Origin: Plazaster borealis | Taxonomy: Eukaryota > Echinodermata > Asteroidea > Forcipulatida > Labidiasteridae | Assembly: GCA_021014325.1 (NCBI GenBank) | Contig: CM037474.1 | Coordinates: forward strand, 22,872,488 to 22,936,487 | Reading direction: 5' to 3' | Length of the DNA stretch: 64,000 nt | Part shown: positions 13,701 to 26,089 of the stretch, in pieces | Numbering within the stretch: the stretch's first letter is position 1 | Layout: every line of letters begins with the position of its first letter | The notes under the pieces: model-generated | What the model was told of the DNA's origin: nothing | The model's input: the letters and a program-made list of their open reading frames with translations, nothing else | The model's database searches: none | Program-made: the position numbers and the translations under genes

Positions 13701-14773
13701 TTTATCATTAGACATGTAATTGTACCAGGATATTTATTAGCTATTAAAAACCTAAATGAAGATATTTTGGAGAAATAATTTATTCTGATCAGCAAGTTTA
13801 CAACAAATGCACCAGTCAATCAATCAACATTGTACTGTTTTGCTTAAGAAGAAAACCCAAAACAAGCAAACTGCAAGTGCAAAGAGCAGTTTGTATTTTT
13901 GCTTTTCATTTCACACACGATGTTGATAAACTTTGTTTAAATTTTAAGCAGGAAGTGTTTTTAGTCGTTTTAAATAGCCATTATTTTGGATCCGATTTTG
14001 ATACTTTGCACAACAGTAATCCAAAACAGTCACGTCACTGTCCCTATTGACTTTTGGCATTTAAAAAAACCCAAACCTGTGTACATGTTACATGACCTCC
14101 TTCCAGCCTTGATTTATTTTTTTATTTTGACTTTTCTGGACTGCGCGGCTTGGAAAACACACAAATGAAAGCCTGCCAAGAAGATGATTTTTTTTTCCCC
14201 TGTGATTTTGCTGCCTCAAAGAAAAGAATTGTGCAATACAGACAGGTGCATCTCTTACCATAGTACATGTACATTGTAGCAGTAGATTCAAGTTACAATC
14301 CAACTATTTTTGGAATATAAGGATCTATTCAAAGTGTAGAGAGAGTCCAGGAAGGGAATAATTTGGCCTGTTCCATCTATTTTTCTAGGTGTAGTCAAAG
14401 GGTCAAATTTTAACACAATTTATATTTTACAGGATATCTAAAAACAATTTTTTGGGGACCATCTAATTTTGTCAAAAAGAGGTTTTTTTTTGTTCAATGT
14501 TCTCCTAGGCTCAGGAGTTTTTTTATGGCTTTTTCTGGCTTCCAGCATGCAAATGTTTTAGTTGAAACCAGAGAAAATCCTCCCGATCGGGTGCGGAGAT
14601 CAGCTGTCGAAACAAGGTTGACTGTTAACAACGGAACTGCAAAGACAGTTTTTCTGTTATTTAAATTGAAAGCTGAATTTCGATTTTCAGTTATTTCTTT
14701 TGACTCACCCAACCACAATTTCGAAAAAAAGATTGACCTTTTAGAATATTGGTTATTCTGAGTGGCCCCCTAG

Positions 14774-15113
14774 TTAAAAGGATGTGCACAACATTGATAA
14801 AGTTGACAAAATAAATATTCACAGATTTGCACATTACTTACATGGTATGAAGATAGTCATGGTGGAAAACTTCACTTAAAATAGTTTTTCTTGAAATGCT
14901 ACAGTTTTTGTTTTGTTTTTTAAATCAGTAGAAAAATATGTTTTAAACAGTCTGAAATCAGCGAAAACGTTTTTTTACCCACTATTTTCTTGTGACTCTG
15001 TTGACCAATTGAGCTTAAATTTTCTCAGTTCTGTTATTTCATATGTGTTTCTTGGGTTGCATTGTACTGGTGCACGTACTGGTCTTTAACAGTTACCATT
15101 ATTGTCCATGTGC
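14774..15113 (-). mobile_element. Family C element (B relative), copy 1
   Basis: Starts TTAA-aaggatgtgcacaacatt. It shares gttgaccaattgag-type text with B in its second half. The right end is decayed. Confidence 0.75.
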
Positions 15114-16896
15114 TTCGACTTGGCAAGAGAAGAGAGACCTGACCATAAAAAAACAAATCTAAAACAGGATCAGCATTTCTGACGGAATCATTTCTAACGA
15201 CTAGTGGCACAAAGCTTTCAGACTATCCATCTGAATTTCTTTTCGCTAAAAGTGCATTTTGTTTTTTTAGTACATAACACAAATTCATCTATATTTTGTC
15301 TGTTACCTCGCTTAGATGCAGCCCACACGTAAGCTGATCAGTGTCATTAAATCCAAGTCTCGCCGTTACTTAGAGCTTTTACGGTAGAGGGTTAAATTTC
15401 ACTGATGTCTAAAACTATGATTTTTGTATCAATATGTGTGGTCTATTTTTAAGCAGACTCTTTTTTTTATTACGGCTATATGACCAATATTTTCCGCATA
15501 GTTTTCAGATTTTTGTAGGTATACTCCAACAATATTACTATTATAATATTTTGGGGTGGGGGAATAATATATTTGACAATTTATGTTGTTATTTATTAAT
15601 TAATTAGTTTGTTCTATTTCCTTCAACAGTCTTATTTTTGCGTGCTGTTATTTGTGTGTTTATTTGTTGAGGATTTTCGTTTGTTTATTTTTTTCTCTGT
15701 CTGATTTTTGTCTTTATTTCTTTTGATGATTTGATAAGAAATTACCAAAAAAATAGTTAATGGCCTGCAGTTTCGACCCTACAAAAGTCTTTCTCGAACT
15801 AAATGATACACAATTACAACAAACTTTAGCATGTTTACATAAAAAAAAAGAATGCCTACAAACATTTTATCACATAGATTCAAATTTACATCACCAAAAA
15901 AAATCAAATTATAGACAAATTGTCAAGAAAGGGAATAGTTGAAAGGATTTTTACCTTTATATAGCAAAGGACACTGATGCAGTCCCAATGGTTGAGAAGA
16001 AAAGGAAAAAACAAAAACAAACGGAATGTGAGGTTTTTTATCCTAAATTAGAAAACAAAATGTTGTCTCCCCACTGATTGGTTCATGTCCACGTCAATAA
16101 CTCTTAATGACGCACATGTATATGTATTGCTTTTTCTGCCTTTACTTTTAATTAGGCTGACTTCCCACATCCTGAATAAACAGTAGCCGCGTACAACATT
16201 AACGAAACGCTGTTCTGTTTCACCGCACTGGACTCTCCTGTAATTAATTGATGTTGATCTGACAACCAATGAGATACCAACACACATTCATTATGAACGA
16301 CCATCGTCCACTTAAATCAATTTGAAGTGTCTATCCTTAATGCGCCATAAAACCCCCTTCAAACAATGAAATACAAAAAAATGGCCACAGATTAAATAAA
16401 ATTGATGGGCATGAACTTGGGAGACTGGGAGCCATTTAAAAATTATAATTTTCCCCCATTACTCATCGTGGGGGGGCCTCCGAGGTGCATGCAGTACTCA
16501 CTGAACGACAGCCTAGGTTAGGATTAAATTAAGCATGAGAGCTGTCGCCTTTGGTTACACCACTCTCATCTGCCTCCCTGTGCGTTCAATGCCTATCTTT
16601 CTGGACCAACACCGAGGCCATTGATTGCTACAAGACTCGGCAGCCGTCAAGTATGCTAATAAAGGATCCCCCTTTGGTGTGGGCCCACGACGCATTTTGG
16701 CGTGTACCTTGTGCATATCGAAAGTAATGCTGATATTGATAATTTTAGCCGCGACAGAAGGCGAGGCACTGCTCATAATTTGGGTCGGTTCACATAGACG
16801 TGGCACTCAGTAGAGAGACGCGGGAGTGCGCACATCATTGTTACACAATCAATTTTGCTGCGTCTGTTCTAGTGAAACCTTTAAGATGACAAAACA

Positions 16897-17071
16897 GGGC
16901 ACAATTTCATGAAGCTGTTAAGCACTACAATTTGCTAAGCACAGAATAGTCTTGCTTAGCAGAAACATGTTGCCAGCCAAAGTACCATAATGTATATTGC
17001 TTGTGACTGGTACCCTGCTCATTTTGCATAGTTTTTGTGTGTGTGCTAAGCATCATTATAAAATTGGGCCC
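16897..17071. mobile_element. Family A element, copy 2
   Basis: Ends gggcacaatttcatgaagct and aaaattgggccc, diverged. A second copy follows immediately. Confidence 0.85.
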
Positions 17072-17072
17072 T

Positions 17073-17265
17073 GGGCACAATATCATAGAGTTGCCTAGGC
17101 AGAAAAAATGGCTTGGCAAATTTCTGCTGAGGAAATGTTCGCAGGGGACAGTCACAAACAGTTAGCATGAAATGGTGTTCTGTCTGGTAACCCTATTCTG
17201 GCAAGCAGAATTGTTTTATGCTTAGCTATTTTCTATGCTTAAGCAGCTCCGTTAAATTGACCCCG
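17073..17265. mobile_element. Family A element, copy 3, abutting copy 2
   Basis: Ends gggcacaatatcatagag and ctccgttaaattgacccc. The right end is decayed. Confidence 0.75.
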
Positions 17266-19920
17266 GCTAGGAACTTAGCCATGCGCACTTAACGGAACTT
17301 GAGTGGGGGCTGACACTTGGAGCGTACATCTATGTAACATGATGGTTATTTGTGGATATTGCACTGTCATGTTTGGACTTCCAATGAATTGCACTCGTCG
17401 CCATTAGCCAGATGCGCTAAAAATAGTTCAAAATTCAAACAAAGTTTATTAGCAATGCTATTACTGTGATGACGTTAATCTATTCAATGTGCGTTTGTTT
17501 TCGGGGGTTGGGGGGATTTGCACATTGTTATGCCTCATAAATGTTACACTTTGATGTTACATACATTAAACATGCTGAGGGTTTCCCCTTAGAAATGTGG
17601 TATGAAAAACGACAATATCATTTTCATTTTGGTTTTTCAATGTTTTTATTTAGATAACGTTTTGAATAAATGTAATCTTTCAGAATTTGATTAGATTTTC
17701 TGTTGTTCTGACATTGACATGAACAATTTAAAAAACTGAAAAAACATTTTATTTGTGATTTTTTTGCATAATGGTTAAGGATTCAATTTAAAAAAAAAAG
17801 AGAAAAAACCATTGGTCTCAATTTAAGGCGAATACAAGTTTGGATAAATTTGACCAGATTTAAAAAGACAACTTCAAAATAATTAAGTACCCCAGAAAGA
17901 CTCTGCTAGGGTGGAAACGACGGTGAGGCCATTAACAATTTTGCATAATACAATGAACATGTAGGTCATTTTGGATGGTAGTACTTTGCAACAGCTAACT
18001 TTCTTCGTAAAATAATTGATATGAGCTCCCATTTTAAATTTCAATTTTCACTTCATATTGAATTCAAAAATCGGAATTTGTTCTCCCAATTTTGTCTTTG
18101 AGTAATACCATACATAATAAGCTGAAATTAATACACAAGAAAGGAACACTTTTTAAAGAGTAAACAGTCAATTTACTTCCTAAAATTGTATTAATTCTAA
18201 GCACGTTTCGCACATCTGCAAATTTGCCAATATTGCCGATGCTGTACATGTTTTTTATTTATTTATTTTATTACACTTCACACTGGCAAAACACTAACAG
18301 GTTTTAGAATTTACAATCCACAAAATAGAACTACAGTGTATGACTGAGAAAATAAAAACAAATAAAAATATTTAAAATTAAATAAAATACCGAGCCAGTG
18401 AGTGGCAAGGAGGAACAGGTGACATAAAAATGTTCAACAAATAATACCCAACCCCTCAGATTAAAAAACCCCCCAACAAACTGAAAAAAACGCATTGAGC
18501 CTGAGGCTGAACAAACAATCACAAAAAACTTTCACTAGCAAGAAAGCAAGAAAGAAAAGGGTCGTAACTGATACCGAATGATTGATATTCTGAAAGGTAG
18601 TGTTAATGACCCTTTTGAATTTACAATTAGGTAGAATCGGCTGTAGCCGAGCTGCAAAGGTCGTCGCGAGCTCCAAATTAACATGTTAACAATTCATTAG
18701 TTTTGCCCTGGAGTAGTTGCTAGGCAATGTAAATATTTATTGAAAATTACAATCTGAAAAACATTGGGTAGAAAACCAAATAATTATAAACTTACAGTAT
18801 GGAAAAGGCAAAAAGCTTTAAGAACCAATACTTCTAAGGCTTCTTTGAAAATGGAAGTTACATTTTTAATTTTTTTTTATTTAAACACATTTAGTTTTGA
18901 TATTTGTTTTTGGGTGAGCAAACAAAAATTGACTAAACAGGATTTTATTATTTATCAAGTAATAGGCCACAAGGAAAACCGGGTAAATTTTTAATATTGG
19001 GTTGAAGAAAATTAGATTTATATTATCTATTTTATGTAACATTATTTATTTATATTTATTTATTGACTTATATTTACCTACGTATTTTTACTTATCAATT
19101 TATTAATTTTTTAAATAAAAAAAACAAAATTTGGTTTTTGTTGGGGTGCAATTCCGTAGAAATACATCACTGCAGGCACATGAACAGTACTGGCAGGTTA
19201 CAAGAAATCTCTTTGACTGCTTCACTTTTTGATATTTCCATGCACTTCCATGACAGTGTGCGTGTGGGAATGCAGAAGCCTGTTTCTATATGAACTGTAA
19301 CACTTGATAATATGCCGCTATTTCCGGGTGGTTCGTTCTTGTCACTCGTTATCATCGTTTGTACGGCTTGACTGCACCACGCCAAACCCTGCATGCCGTA
19401 CATGAAGCCGTAATGTAGTGGGGGTAGAGGATGTTTGTGCAAATAAAAAACCTGCACAGACACTGCCACTGCGGTCCAGTATTCCACCTGCACACACTGA
19501 TGGGGGAATATTTAATGCTTAATTTGCATGTAATAAGCGACGCGTGTTTGTGTGTGTGTGTGCAGGGGGGGGGGAGGATGAGATTCAGCCGTTTCTGTGG
19601 CATGCTCTGAGCTGGAAGCTCCCTCGTAGCCCTGGATAATGTATATCAATAGCACTGAGAGAGGGGAGACATGGCGGATGGGTTATTATTATTATTATTA
19701 TTAGTGATTGCTGTGCCATGATCGTACAAGCAAACGTAATGAAAATAAGGAACGACAGCGCAGTGTTTGTGTGTGGATAAATGGCCGGCTCGTGTGGATG
19801 TAGTTGTGCATGATGATGTCTTTATGGTCATGAGTATTACATGTCGGTGTCCACTTGAAAAGGGGGTTAAATCATCACACCATTTTCATGGCAGTTTTAA
19901 CATTCTGTGTAATTTAACAT

Positions 19921-20210
19921 GGTTCTCCGTAGGAGGGGGCATTCTGGATCAACATTTGGGGAGTTTGGCCAAAGCACGCTAAATTGAAACAAGGTCCTCA
20001 GAATGTTTTCTACTTGGTGTTTATCTTGGTTTTAAAAGCCCTGCTGTGTAATCTGGGGCATTCTAAATGGTTTTATCGTGATGATTTTTGTGAATTTGAT
20101 CTGAAAAAAAATGTATATGCATTTTATTTTATTATTATTATTTTTGTGCGTATTGGCCACAATTCGGACGTTTTGGCCGATATGCTAGCTCGTGCATGGG
20201 GAGAACTCTG
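19921..20210. mobile_element. Family E element, copy 3
   Basis: Decayed left end ggttctccgt and right end tggggagaactctg, with the interior colinear with the other copies. Confidence 0.82.
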
Positions 20211-20680
20211 CACTAGTCTTGTGGGAGAAAATAAAATAAATATTTTGCATACAATATAAGAAAGGAAGTTAATAACATTAATAGCCATCAATATTGAATT
20301 TCAAGGCTATGGCAATCATACATTTTGTGGCTAGCATAATCATGAGTTCCCTAAAAACCAGTTCACCCAACTAATTGAATTAATGCTCAAAATCAACTTG
20401 TCTTGACGCAACTTGACATCAGAATTATCTCCCTATTTTAAAATCTACCTGAAAACATAACTTGTTTTGTTTACAGTGGGCCAAGACCTGTGCAACAGAG
20501 GCCATGGCCTCTGTTTATTTCTAGGCCTGGTGATCATGGAAAATTAGCAACATTTCTCAGAATTTCCGCTTTTAGATAAAGTATACATGTGTGTATCATA
20601 TACAGTGTATAATATCTGTATACAAATTAATACATTCAGTATATGGACAATCTATTTTAGTCCACTAACCTGTTATTCTC

Positions 20681-20735
20681 CTCTCTGAGGGCAATTTAAT
20701 ATTCTCCTCTCTGAGGGCAATTTAATATTCAACTG
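20681..20735. repeat. Two-copy tandem of a 28-nt unit
   Basis: attctcctctctgagggcaa is repeated twice directly upstream of the satellite, in family H-like sequence. Confidence 0.85.
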
Positions 20736-20882
20736 CAACACTTTAAAGGGGCACCAAGGCCAATGACCAGAGAAATTGAGGAAATTGCCTCCAGTGCCTT
20801 AGTTGGCATTAAGCATGTTAAGTATCGGCCTGTGTATGTGATATTCTCAAAGGCCTGAGTGATACTTCATGGAGGTGACGGA

Positions 20883-22602
20883 TGCCCCTGGTCATTGCCT
20901 TGGTGCCCCTGGTCATTGCCTTGGTGCCCCTGATCATTGCCTTGGTGCCCCTGATCATTGCCTTGGTGCCCCTGATCATTGCCTTGGTGCCCCTGATCAT
21001 TGCCTTGGTAGCCCCTGATCATTGCCTTGGTGCCCCTGATCATTGCCTTGGTAGCCCCTGATCATTGCCTTGGTGCCCCTGATCATTGCCTTGGTGCCAC
21101 TGGTCATTGCCTTGGTAGCCACTGATCATTGCCTTGGTAGCCCCTGATCATTGCCTTGGTGCCCCTGGTCATTGCCTTGGTGCCACTGGTCATTGCCTTG
21201 GTAGCCCCTGATCATTGCCTTGGTGCCCCTGATCATTGCCTTGGTAGCCACTGATCATTGCCTTGGTAGCCCCTGATCATTGCCTTGGTGCCCCTGGTCA
21301 TTGCCTTGGTAGCCCCTGATCATTGCCTTGGTGCCCCTGGTCATTGCCTTGGTAGCCACTGATCATTGCCTTGGTAGCCCCTGATCATTGCCTTGGTGCC
21401 CCTGGTCATTGCCTTGGTGCCACTGGTCATTGCCTTGGTAGCCCCTGATCATTGCCTTGGTGCCCCTGATCATTGCCTTGGTAGCCACTGATCATTGCCT
21501 TGGTAGCCCCTGATCATTGCCTTGGTGCCCCTGGTCATTGCCTTGGTAGCCCCTGATCATTGCCTTGGTGCCCCTGATCATTGCCTTGGTGCCCCTGATC
21601 ATTGCCTTGGTGCCCCTGATCATTGCCTTGGTGCCCCTGACCATTGCCTTGGTAGCCCCTGATCATTGCCTTGGTAGTCCCTGATCATTGCCTTGGTGCC
21701 CCTGGTCATTGCCTTGGTAGCCCCTGATCATTGCCTTGGTGCCCCTGGTCATTGCCTTGGTAGCCACTGATCATTGCCTTGGTAGCCCCTGATCATTGCC
21801 TTGGTGCCCCTGGTCATTGCCTTGGTGCCACTGGTCATTGCCTTGGTAGCCCCTGATCATTGCCTTGGTGCCCCTGATCATTGCCTTGGTAGCCACTGAT
21901 CATTGCCTTGGTAGCCCCTGATCATTGCCTTGGTGCCCCTGGTCATTGCCTTGGTAGCCCCTGATCATTGCCTTGGTGCCCCTGATCATTGCCTTGGTGC
22001 CCCTGATCATTGCCTTGGTGCCCCTGATCATTGCCTTGGTGCCCCTGACCATTGCCTTGGTAGCCCCTGATCATTGCCTTGGTAGTCCCTGATCATTGCC
22101 TTGGTGCCCCTGATCATTGCCTTGGTAGCCCCTGATCATTGCCTTGGTAGCCCCTGATCATTGCCTTGGTGCCCCTGGTCATTGCCTTGGTAGCCCCTGG
22201 TCATTGCCTTGGTGCCCCTGGTCATTGCCTTGGTGCCCCGATCATTGCCTTGGTAGCCCCTGATCATTGCCTTGGTGCCCCGGATCATTGCCTTGGTGCC
22301 CCTGATCATTGCCTTGGTGCCCCTGATCATTGCCTTGGTGCCCCTGACCATTGCCTTGGTAGCCCCTGATCATTGCCTTGGTAGCCCCTGATCATTGCCT
22401 TGGTGCCCCTGATCATTGCCTTGGTAGCCCCTGATCATTGCCTTGGTGCCCCTGGTCATTGCCTTGGTGCCACTGGTCATTGCCTTGGTAGCCCCTGATC
22501 ATTGCCTTGGTGCCCCTGATCATTGCCTTGGTGCCCCTGATCATTGCCTTGGTAGCCCCTGGTCATTGCCATGGTGCCCCTGGTCATTGCCTCGGTGCCC
22601 CT
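20883..22602. repeat. 1.7-kb satellite of 21/22-nt units
   Basis: Roughly 80 units of tgatcattgccttggtgcccc (21 nt) or its 22-nt ggtagcccc form. Variants (tggtcatt, gccactg, gaccatt, tagtccc) recur together with a 408-nt period. Both flanks are family H text (gatacttcatggaggtgac on the left, cccaactagaaattcagac on the right), so the array sits inside an H copy. Open frames on either strand are by-products of the 21-nt unit. Confidence 0.97.
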
Positions 22603-23005
22603 TAAAGTGCCCAACTAGAAATTCAGACTTCCCCATAGAGGTGCCCTGTACTATGGGAAAGCTGAATTGCCCTTCTCTGAGAATGAACCATCAAGCCTGT
22701 TCTCATGTGACATTCTTAAATGTGTGTCCAATCTGACAGCCCACAAAACCAACAACCCAGTTCACAGAGATCTATATCTCACTAGTGGGGATGTGAAAAG
22801 TGTTTAATGCAACGAATAAACATGCACACGGTACAGTTAATGGCTCTGTGTTTGCTGAGGAGAAAGTCAAATTCTACTTAAAAAACATGCTGTTTACAAG
22901 ATCTTGGTTAAAGTGTTGTTGATTTTTGTGATCCAGGCCTGGATTTTATCTTTGAAAGGGCAGGGCCATTTTCATTTTGCAAAGGGCACTTCCATTAAAA
23001 TATCT

Positions 23006-23391
23006 TTAAAGGCACTGTACACGTTTTTTAATTACTCAAACAAAAATGGCATAAAAACTTACTTGGTAACGAGCAACAGAGAGCTGTTGATAATATAAAA
23101 CATTGTGAGAAAGGACTCCTTCTGAAGTTACGTAGTTTTTGAGAAAAAAAAGGTAATTTCTCACTGAAATATTTGAATCTGAAAAAGACTTCTGGCCAGA
23201 AGTCTTTTTCAGGCATCTGAAAGCACACAAATTTGTGCAACAAGGGTGTTTTTTCTTTCATTATTTTCTTGCAACTTCGATGACCAATTGAGCCCAAATT
23301 TTCACAGGCTTGTTATTTTATGCATATGTTGGGATACACCAAATGAGAATACTGGTCTTTGACACATACCAAACGTGTCCAGTTCCTTTAA
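23006..23391 (-). mobile_element. Family B element, copy 2
   Basis: TTAA on both sides, ends aaggcactgtacacg and cgtgtccagttcctt. The central palindrome at 23179-23212 is perfect over 34 nt with tggcca at its centre. Confidence 0.92.
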
Positions 23392-23399
23392 AGTATATG

Positions 23400-23525
23400 G
23401 AAAACTTTTGAAGGGGCACCAAGGCCAAGACCAGGGCAACAGAGGCCATGGCCTCCAAATATTTCCAGGCCTGGGGATCAAGGAAAATGAGCAACATTTC
23501 ACAGAATTTGCGCTTTTAGATAAAA
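23400..23525. repeat. Family H fragment, repeat of 20470-20580
   Basis: cagaggccatggcctc, aaatgagcaacattt and gcgcttttagataaa match the stretch at about 20490-20580, so the satellite is bracketed by two similar H fragments. Confidence 0.75.
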
Positions 23526-24312
23526 AACAAAACGTGCGAAGAATTTCATGCAGAAGTACAAAAACATGTAGGAGGAACCTGTCCTATGAGAATAAGTAAA
23601 ATGATCCATTTTTAATTCCCCCATCATCGGATTACAGTTTTAATTTTAGTGAGTGGGCGGGATCACAATCTTGGATTTTGGATTTTACTTAGGGAATGTT
23701 GTATTTCTTTACAGTGTTAGGGGCCATCAAATTGTTTTCTTCTTTTTTCTAGCCTTTACACTTTAACAGCCGACTGGTAAAAAGTCCATTGTGAAATGTC
23801 TTCTTTTATCACTGCGAATAATCTGCAAATCTTTTCCCACTGAAAAACACGAAGCTGAAGCGAAAAACAGATTTAATGAGGTTTTCTTGGGAGAAAAAAA
23901 TGTTTGCTAAATGTGCACTTCCTAAAAATAAAAATAAAAATTAGGAAAGTGATAGGATCTATTCAACAAACAAATCGACTCCCAGATTCATGTCAACAGG
24001 ATGTGTCTCTGTTTACCAAAATACTGATATATTTGCTGAGGGTTCCCTTTTTTGCACCAAGTGGTTATTTCAGGGCTGTCTTAGTCATAAATATTTGTCA
24101 GTGTTGTTATTGCAAGGTGAAAATGCATCATTTAGGAACAAGAGCATCCTTTAGGAACAAGAGCAAACACTTGTCCCCTGTGGTGTTCAGTGTACGTTGA
24201 TTTGGTAGCAGGAAGTGCAAATTGTTGTATTACGCTTCGGAATTTGTATCCAGTTGGCTGGCTTAAGAGAGAACGGAAAACAATGTTGTTTGTACATGTA
24301 ATTGCATTCATT

Positions 24313-24448
24313 CACCCTCAAACAAAGATATTGACAAACTAGGGAGACTGCCAATATTTGGGCTAGATAGCTCAGTTGGTAGAGCGCCGGCACATTAATC
24401 TAGAGGTCGCAGGTTCAAGTCCCGCTCTATTCAATTTTTCTTTGTTCC
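24313..24448 (+). mobile_element. tRNA-derived SINE, copy 1 of a close pair
   Basis: The tRNA-like head at about 24361-24432 has D arm tagctcagttggtagagc and T arm ggttcaagtcc, but the anticodon stem does not pair, so it is not a working tRNA. It is preceded by caaacaaagatattgacaa and followed by caatttttctttgtt. Confidence 0.8.
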
Positions 24449-24615
24449 ACCGAAAATCATTTAACAATTTACCAAGTCAGTTTCCCTTGTGGTTTATTAC
24501 TTGATATTTGAAATAAAAAGTCGCATCCTCTCTTCTGCCGCTTCCCCGGTTGTATCATAATCTTGGGTGTGATCCCTGGCTATACGGCAGTTACAGGTGG
24601 AATGGCTTCTGACTG

Positions 24616-24756
24616 GCACCCCCAAACAAAGATATTGACAACATAGGGAGACTGCCAACATTAGGGCGACATAGCTCAGTTGATAGAGCGCTGGCACGTT
24701 AATCCGGAGGTTACAAGTTCAAGTCCCGCTCTAGTCAATTTTTCTTTCTTCAACCC
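24616..24756 (+). mobile_element. tRNA-derived SINE, copy 2 of a close pair
   Basis: Same order as copy 1: caaacaaagatattgacaa, D arm tagctcagttgatagagc, T arm agttcaagtcc and tail caatttttctttcttcaa. The anticodon position reads GTT (Asn-like) but the stem is imperfect. It is joined to a family E fragment on the right. Confidence 0.8.
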
Positions 24757-24789
24757 CGATACGCTAGCTTGTGCATGGGGAGAACCCTG
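24757..24789. mobile_element. Family E right-end fragment
   Basis: Only gctagcttgtgcat and ggggagaaccctg remain, joined directly to a SINE tail. Confidence 0.7.
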
Positions 24790-25737
24790 CTAATATGGCT
24801 ACAAAGTACAAACCCATGACAATACATCAACTTGTGAACAAACATTACATTTATGGGTTGATACTGTAATGTATTGTGATAATCTTTTCTCAAACCCACA
24901 TTACCATACAGTAGAAGTGACATTTTCCCTTCTTTTTTTAAAATCAGTATCTCTGTTCTGTCAGGGACTTCTGCTAAATTACAATACTACCTAGGAAGTG
25001 GCAGTAGAGGAACCATTTTGCATTCTTCACAATTTTGGAAATAGTGGAAATCATCATCCTTGCTTTGCGATATTTATCAGATCATCGGAATACAGTTCAA
25101 GTTATTAGAAGTGCAATTTAACAGTATCACATAATCATTGATTGCAGGAATCAGAAATCATCTGGAGTTCTGAAATTGGTTGAATTTTAATCAAAGATGA
25201 ATCTTAAGACATTCAAGTTGCAAAATCAATTCAGAGGAACTTGTAACGTTAGTACTGATGCATGAACATTGTACTCATACGCTGCATCAAAAAAAGAGTC
25301 AGGGAACCCCTGTGTTAGGGGGGCAACTTTGCAGGGAGAGACTTTTCTTGGGGGTGACTTTGCTGGGGCGAAATGCCTGACATTCTTTAATCCACAAATA
25401 GCAGTGGGTTTTTCCCCCGCCTTTTTCTGGTGGTGCTCAATCTCTTTAATGTCTGAATGTTGACACTTCACAGGTTGGCTCTTGATACTAATTGACTGTG
25501 CAGTCATGCGTATCGCCTTCACTGGGGGGTAAACTCTTTATGGAAATTGCACTTCGGAGCAGAGGTTGATTTCATAGATCAATACAAAAGTACACATATT
25601 TTGCTTGGCATTTAAACAAGTTGCCATAGAATGTGATTGGGTGTGGTTGGTGACTGGTTCCCGGCAAATGTTATCCTAACAAGCAAATTTGTAAAGCTGT
25701 TATCTTTCTCCTTTCTTCTGCTAAGCAGATCCATCTT

Positions 25738-25842
25738 GGCCCAATTTCATGGCTGTGCTTAGTGCAGATGGCACATAAAATCATGCGCTTTACAGGACAC
25801 TGTGTAGAATTCAGTGGTAAGCAGTGCCATGAAATTGGGCCC
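25738..25842. mobile_element. Family A element, short (105 bp)
   Basis: Ends ggcccaatttcatggc and gccatgaaattgggcc with much of the interior deleted. A decayed relative lies directly to its left (about 25560-25735). Confidence 0.8.
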
Positions 25843-25942
25843 AGCTAAGCTCAAAAACTGACTGAGCACAACTAGCAAACATTTTGTTTCCCTCATTAGG
25901 TCAATTTGATTGGTAGTTTTTGTTCCCCTGCCAAACAACCCA

Positions 25943-26089
25943 GGGCCTAATTTTATAGAGCTACTTAATCTCAAAAAGTAGCTAAACTAAACCAAATTAT
26001 GCTTACCAGAATAAGGTTACCAGCCAAAATACCATGTCACATCTATGACTGGTATCCGGCTCAATTTTGCTGAACTGAAATTTGGGCCC
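25943..26089. mobile_element. Family A element, partly deleted
   Basis: Left end gggcctaattttatagagct. The interior has accagccaaaataccatgtc and the right end is tttgggccc. Confidence 0.8.

Noticed and set aside
20883..22602. CRISPR-like regular repeats
   Set aside because: Units are directly adjacent with no unique spacers, and the DNA is animal nuclear sequence.
20818..22736. Repetitive open frames (MIRGTKA... on the minus strand, LGAPDHC... on the plus strand)
   Set aside because: They are produced by the 21-nt satellite unit and broken wherever a 22-nt unit occurs.
24361..24432. Functional tRNA gene
   Set aside because: D and T arms look tRNA-like, but the anticodon stem does not pair and the copy shares a SINE tail with two others.
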